From the NCBI GenBank assembly GCA_045580105.1, contig JAZNNH010000081.1:1-15064 (forward strand): a stretch of 15,064 nt of DNA, given 5' to 3'. A program made the translations under genes and the position numbers. The notes under the pieces were generated by a model, which was given only the letters and a program-made list of their open reading frames with translations, had not been told where the DNA came from and made no database searches. Below, one piece after another: positions 12,120-15,064 of this stretch. The DNA is from RGIG5579 sp045580105 (GTDB lineage: Bacteria > Bacillota > Clostridia > Oscillospirales > SIG627). The first letter of the stretch is position 1. Each line of letters begins with the position of its first letter.

Positions 12120-13475
12120 ATGTATGATCTGATCGTAATCGGCGGTGGCCCTGCAGGTTATAACGCTGCAGAAAGAGCTGCTGAAAAAGGTTTTAAAACC
12201 TGTGTTGTAGAAGAAAGAGCCCTTGGTGGTACTTGCTTGAACGAGGGCTGTATCCCCACCAAAACGCTTCTTTACTCTGCTAAAATTTATGACTATTCCA
12301 AGCACAGCAAGGATTACGGCGTTGAATTCACCGGTGCTACCATCGACCATGCAAAAATTATCACTCGCAAAAATAAGGTTGTAAAAACCTTGGTTGCCGG
12401 TGTCGGTATGAAGATGAAGCACGGCGGCATTGACGTCATTTCCGCTACCGCGAAAATCACCGGTAAAACCGCTGACGGATTTTCCGTTGCAGCAGGGGAC
12501 CAGACCTTGGAAGGCAAGCGCCTGCTCATCTGCTCCGGTTCCGAAGCAACCCTTCCTCCCATTGACGGCTTGAAGGATTCTCTTGCTAACGGCTTTGCCC
12601 TCACCAACCGTGAAATCCTCGATATGAAGGAAGTTCCCGAAACTCTTCTGGTTGTCGGTGGTGGTGTCATCGGTTTGGAAATGGTAAGCTACTTCAACAG
12701 CATCGGCAGCCGCGTTGTGGTTCTTGAAATGATGGATCACATCGCAGGCCCCACGGATCGCGAAATCTCCGAAATGCTGAAGAAAGATTACGAGAAACGC
12801 GGCGTTGAGTTTATCCTCGGTGCTAAAGTTACCTCCATCAAAGACGGTAAGATCACTTACGAACTCGATGGCAAGGTCAATGAAATCGCCGGTGACAAAG
12901 CACTCGTTTCCATCGGAAGAAGAGCCAGAACCGCAGGTCTTGGCTTGGAAGAAATCGGTGTCCTCATGGAAAGAGGCGCAATCGTTACGGATGAATACTG
13001 CAAAACCAACGTTCCCGGCGTTTGGGCTGCAGGCGACGTGAACGGCAAGATGATGCTCGCTCACACCGCTTACCGCGAAGGCGAAGTTGCCGTCACCAAT
13101 ATGCTCGGAGGAAACGACCGTGTGGATTACAACTCGATTCCTTCCGTTATCTACACCAATCCCGAAGTGGCAGCCGTCGGTGAAACCACCGAATCTGCAA
13201 AAGCTAAGGGCTTGAACGTGGAAATCAGAACCCTTCCTTTGAGATTCAGCGGACGTTACCTTGCTGAAAACGAAGGTGGAAAAGGTATCCTTAAGGTTGT
13301 TGTTGACAAGGATCACAACAAGATCATCGGCTTCCATATGATCGGAACCTATGCCTCCGAAATCGTTTACGGAGCTGCTATGATGATCGGAAAAGAAATG
13401 CGTCTTTCTGAAATTCAGAAATTCGTGTTCCCGCATCCCACTGTTGGCGAAGTTCTTCGCGAAGCAATTTTTTAA
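12120..13475 (+). CDS. lpdA: Dihydrolipoyl dehydrogenase (E3)
   Basis: A 451-residue flavoprotein that reoxidises the E2 lipoyl group and reduces NAD+. The FAD-binding GGGPAGYNAAE (8-18), the redox disulfide in GGTCLNEGCIPTK (C39 and C44), the NAD-binding GGGVIGLE (179-186), the second FAD motif ending WAAGDV, and the C-terminal active-site HPTVGE (H439 and E444) are all present. There is no N-terminal lipoyl domain, which some Gram-positive E3 proteins carry. AAGGAGG at 12104-12110 overlaps the E2 stop codon and lies 9 nt before ATG, so it is translated from the same mRNA as E2. An E1 gene follows after 31 bp. Confidence 0.97.
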   Translation: MYDLIVIGGGPAGYNAAERAAEKGFKTCVVEERALGGTCLNEGCIPTKTLLYSAKIYDYSKHSKDYGVEFTGATIDHAKIITRKNKVVKTLVAGVGMKMKHGGIDVISATAKITGKTADGFSVAAGDQTLEGKRLLICSGSEATLPPIDGLKDSLANGFALTNREILDMKEVPETLLVVGGGVIGLEMVSYFNSIGSRVVVLEMMDHIAGPTDREISEMLKKDYEKRGVEFILGAKVTSIKDGKITYELDGKVNEIAGDKALVSIGRRARTAGLGLEEIGVLMERGAIVTDEYCKTNVPGVWAAGDVNGKMMLAHTAYREGEVAVTNMLGGNDRVDYNSIPSVIYTNPEVAAVGETTESAKAKGLNVEIRTLPLRFSGRYLAENEGGKGILKVVVDKDHNKIIGFHMIGTYASEIVYGAAMMIGKEMRLSEIQKFVFPHPTVGEVLREAIF

Positions 13476-13506
13476 TTAGAAAATCATAAAAAGGAGAATA
13501 TCAATT

Positions 13507-15064
13507 ATGCCTAAGAGTCAATACGTCGATCCCGGTAAAGCATTTGAGTCCGGTGCGATCCATTTTGATGACATCCCCGTTTGTCAGTACAACAAGACCT
13601 TGAAGGAAGAACTCAAGATCTATACCAAAGCTGACATGATGCGCATCTATCGCGATATGGCAATTATTCGCGAATTTGAAACAATGCTCAACGAAGTAAA
13701 GACCAAGAACGCATACAACGGCGTTGAATACAACAACCCCGGTCCTGCCCACCTTTCCATCGGTCAGGAAGCCAGTGCAGTCGGTGAAGCATACAACCTT
13801 GATATCAACGACTTGACCTTCGGTTCTCACAGAAGCCACGGCGAAATCCTGGCAAAAGGTCTTTCTTCCATCGAAAAGCTGGATGAAAAAGAACTGTACG
13901 ACATCATGAAAGAGTTCCTTGACGGTTCTGTTTTGGCGGTTGTTGAAAAGCATATGAACGCCGGCGGAAACGTAAAGGAAATGGCAATCAACTTCCTGCT
14001 TTACGGTGCTCTGGCAGAAGTATTCGCAAGAACCACCGGTTTTAACCGCGGTCTGGGCGGATCGATGCACGCATTCTTCATTCCTTTCGGCATCATGCCC
14101 AACAACGCAATCGTAGGTTCTGCTGCTCCCGTTGCCCTCGGTGCTGCTCTGTACAAGAGATGCAACCGCAAAAAGGGTATTGTCGTTGCTAACTTCGGTG
14201 ACGGCGCTTGCGGTCGCGGACCTGCTTTGGAATCCTTCAACTTTGCATCCATGGACCAGATCACCAAGCTCTGGGACGACGGCAAGGGCGAAGGTATGCC
14301 GATCCTCTTCAACGTATTTAACAACCACTACGGTATGGGCGGTCAGACTCGTGGCGAAACCATGGGCTTTGATATGGTTGCAAGACTGGGTGCCGGCTTC
14401 AATCCCACTCAGATGCACGCAGAGCGCGTAAACGGTTACGACCCCTTGGCTGTGATCGACGCTGTTACCAGAAAAAAACAGATTTTGATGGAAGGCAAGG
14501 GTCCCGCGCTTCTCGACGTGGTAACTTACCGTGTATCCGGTCACTCTCCCTCTGACTCTTCCACCTACAGAACCCCCGAAGAAATCAAAGCTTGGATTGC
14601 TGCTGACCCGATCGTAGCTTTCAGAAACAAACTGATTGCCGGCGGCGTAGCAAAACAAGAAGAATTTGATGCCATTCAGGAACAGATTACCAACCGTATG
14701 ACCGAAGTGATGAAACTTGCGATCAACGATGAACTGTCTCCCCGTATGGATCTGGAAAAGAACCCCGATGCCATTTCCGGTATGATGTTCTCCAACCTCC
14801 ACAAGCCCACCATGGAAGAGGGTAGAGAGCCCGAGATGCTCGTTCCCAAGGATGAGTGTCCCCGTGTTAAGGAAATCCGCGGCAAGATCCGTACCGCTAC
14901 CGATGCGAAGGGCAAGCCCGTTTCCAAGATGAAGATGTACAACATCCGCGACGGTCTGGCTGAGCCGATCATCAACAAGTACTACGAGGATCCCACTCTC
15001 ATTGCCTACGGTGAGGATAACCGTGACTGGGGCGGAGCATTCGGTGTATACAAGAAGATGACTG
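13507..15064 (+). CDS. Fused alpha-beta E1 component of a thiamine-diphosphate 2-oxoacid dehydrogenase (partial)
   Basis: 519 codons are open to the right edge. Residues 45 to about 440 are E1-alpha: IREFETMLNEVK, HLSIGQEASAVGEA, GSHRSHGEILAKG, GLGGSMHAFF, and the thiamine-diphosphate motif starting GDG at 231-233 and ending NN at 272-273. From about residue 475 the chain continues without a stop into an E1-beta start (MYNIRDGLAEPIINKYYEDP, then LIAYGEDNRDWGGAFG), where E503 matches the beta-subunit glutamate that activates the cofactor. E1 decarboxylates the 2-oxoacid and acylates E2. The alpha part is longer than usual, with about 30 extra residues between the RSHG and GGSMH motifs and about 10 within the cofactor motif. 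AAGGAG at 13491-13496 lies 10 nt before ATG. Pyruvate, acetoin or branched-chain oxoacids are all possible substrates. Confidence 0.9.
   Translation, partial: MPKSQYVDPGKAFESGAIHFDDIPVCQYNKTLKEELKIYTKADMMRIYRDMAIIREFETMLNEVKTKNAYNGVEYNNPGPAHLSIGQEASAVGEAYNLDINDLTFGSHRSHGEILAKGLSSIEKLDEKELYDIMKEFLDGSVLAVVEKHMNAGGNVKEMAINFLLYGALAEVFARTTGFNRGLGGSMHAFFIPFGIMPNNAIVGSAAPVALGAALYKRCNRKKGIVVANFGDGACGRGPALESFNFASMDQITKLWDDGKGEGMPILFNVFNNHYGMGGQTRGETMGFDMVARLGAGFNPTQMHAERVNGYDPLAVIDAVTRKKQILMEGKGPALLDVVTYRVSGHSPSDSSTYRTPEEIKAWIAADPIVAFRNKLIAGGVAKQEEFDAIQEQITNRMTEVMKLAINDELSPRMDLEKNPDAISGMMFSNLHKPTMEEGREPEMLVPKDECPRVKEIRGKIRTATDAKGKPVSKMKMYNIRDGLAEPIINKYYEDPTLIAYGEDNRDWGGAFGVYKKMT

Noticed and set aside
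12015..13436. 473-codon open frame antisense to the E3 gene
   Set aside because: It mirrors lpdA, whose motifs are unmistakable. Strong codon bias in the sense gene avoids TTA, CTA and TCA, which removes stops from the antisense frame. The product is low-complexity in His, Phe and Asp without any known motif.
13501..14802. 433-codon open frame antisense to the E1 gene
   Set aside because: Same cause as opposite lpdA. The sense strand encodes clear E1 motifs, and the antisense frame has no ribosome site or recognisable family.

Overview
The window reads as chromosomal DNA of a low-to-moderate GC, endospore-forming member of the Bacillota, most likely class Clostridia. This is inferred from CotF-type spore coat genes behind a sporulation-type promoter, strong AGGAG-type ribosome binding sites, sigma-A promoters with 17-bp spacers, a DivIVA-like coiled-coil protein and a YmfI-type reductase. 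No phage, insertion sequence, CRISPR array or obvious recent transfer is visible. Nearly every open stretch belongs to a recognisable gene.

Left part (1-4691, minus strand): reading leftwards, a promoter drives yajC. Next come a tRNA-Ser(GGA) with its own strong promoter, a trailer hairpin and a terminator, then asnS followed 14 bp later by a class I aminotransferase. Finally a divergent secD-like gene runs off the left edge. The secD-like gene has its own promoter, whose -35 box contains the stop codon of the aminotransferase. YajC and SecD are both accessory Sec translocon parts, here separated by about 3.2 kb.

Middle (4716-9378, plus strand): ruvX is divergent from yajC, and glmS has its own promoter. 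Behind glmS sits a tightly coupled trio (4-bp and 4-bp overlaps): a DivIVA-like coiled-coil protein, an SDR reductase of YmfI type, and a helical TPR-like protein started at TTG. The trio ends at a bidirectional terminator, facing two convergent spore coat genes (9382-9849, minus) behind a sigma-G-like promoter.

Right part (9956-15064, plus strand): a strong promoter with a perfect palindrome at the start site precedes a DeoR/GlpR-type regulator. It is followed at short spacing by a 2-oxoacid dehydrogenase complex operon in the order E2, E3, E1. The E1 gene appears to be an alpha-beta fusion and is cut by the right edge. The three enzyme genes show strongly biased codon use, suggesting high expression, and this explains the long open antisense frames opposite them.

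The points most worth a second look are the SecD-like protein lacking the family's transmembrane Asp motif, the fused E1 with DeoR-type control, glmS without room for a glmS ribozyme but with a palindrome at its start site, and a strand-specific hairpin behind the tRNA. I found no clearly new defence or mobile system.
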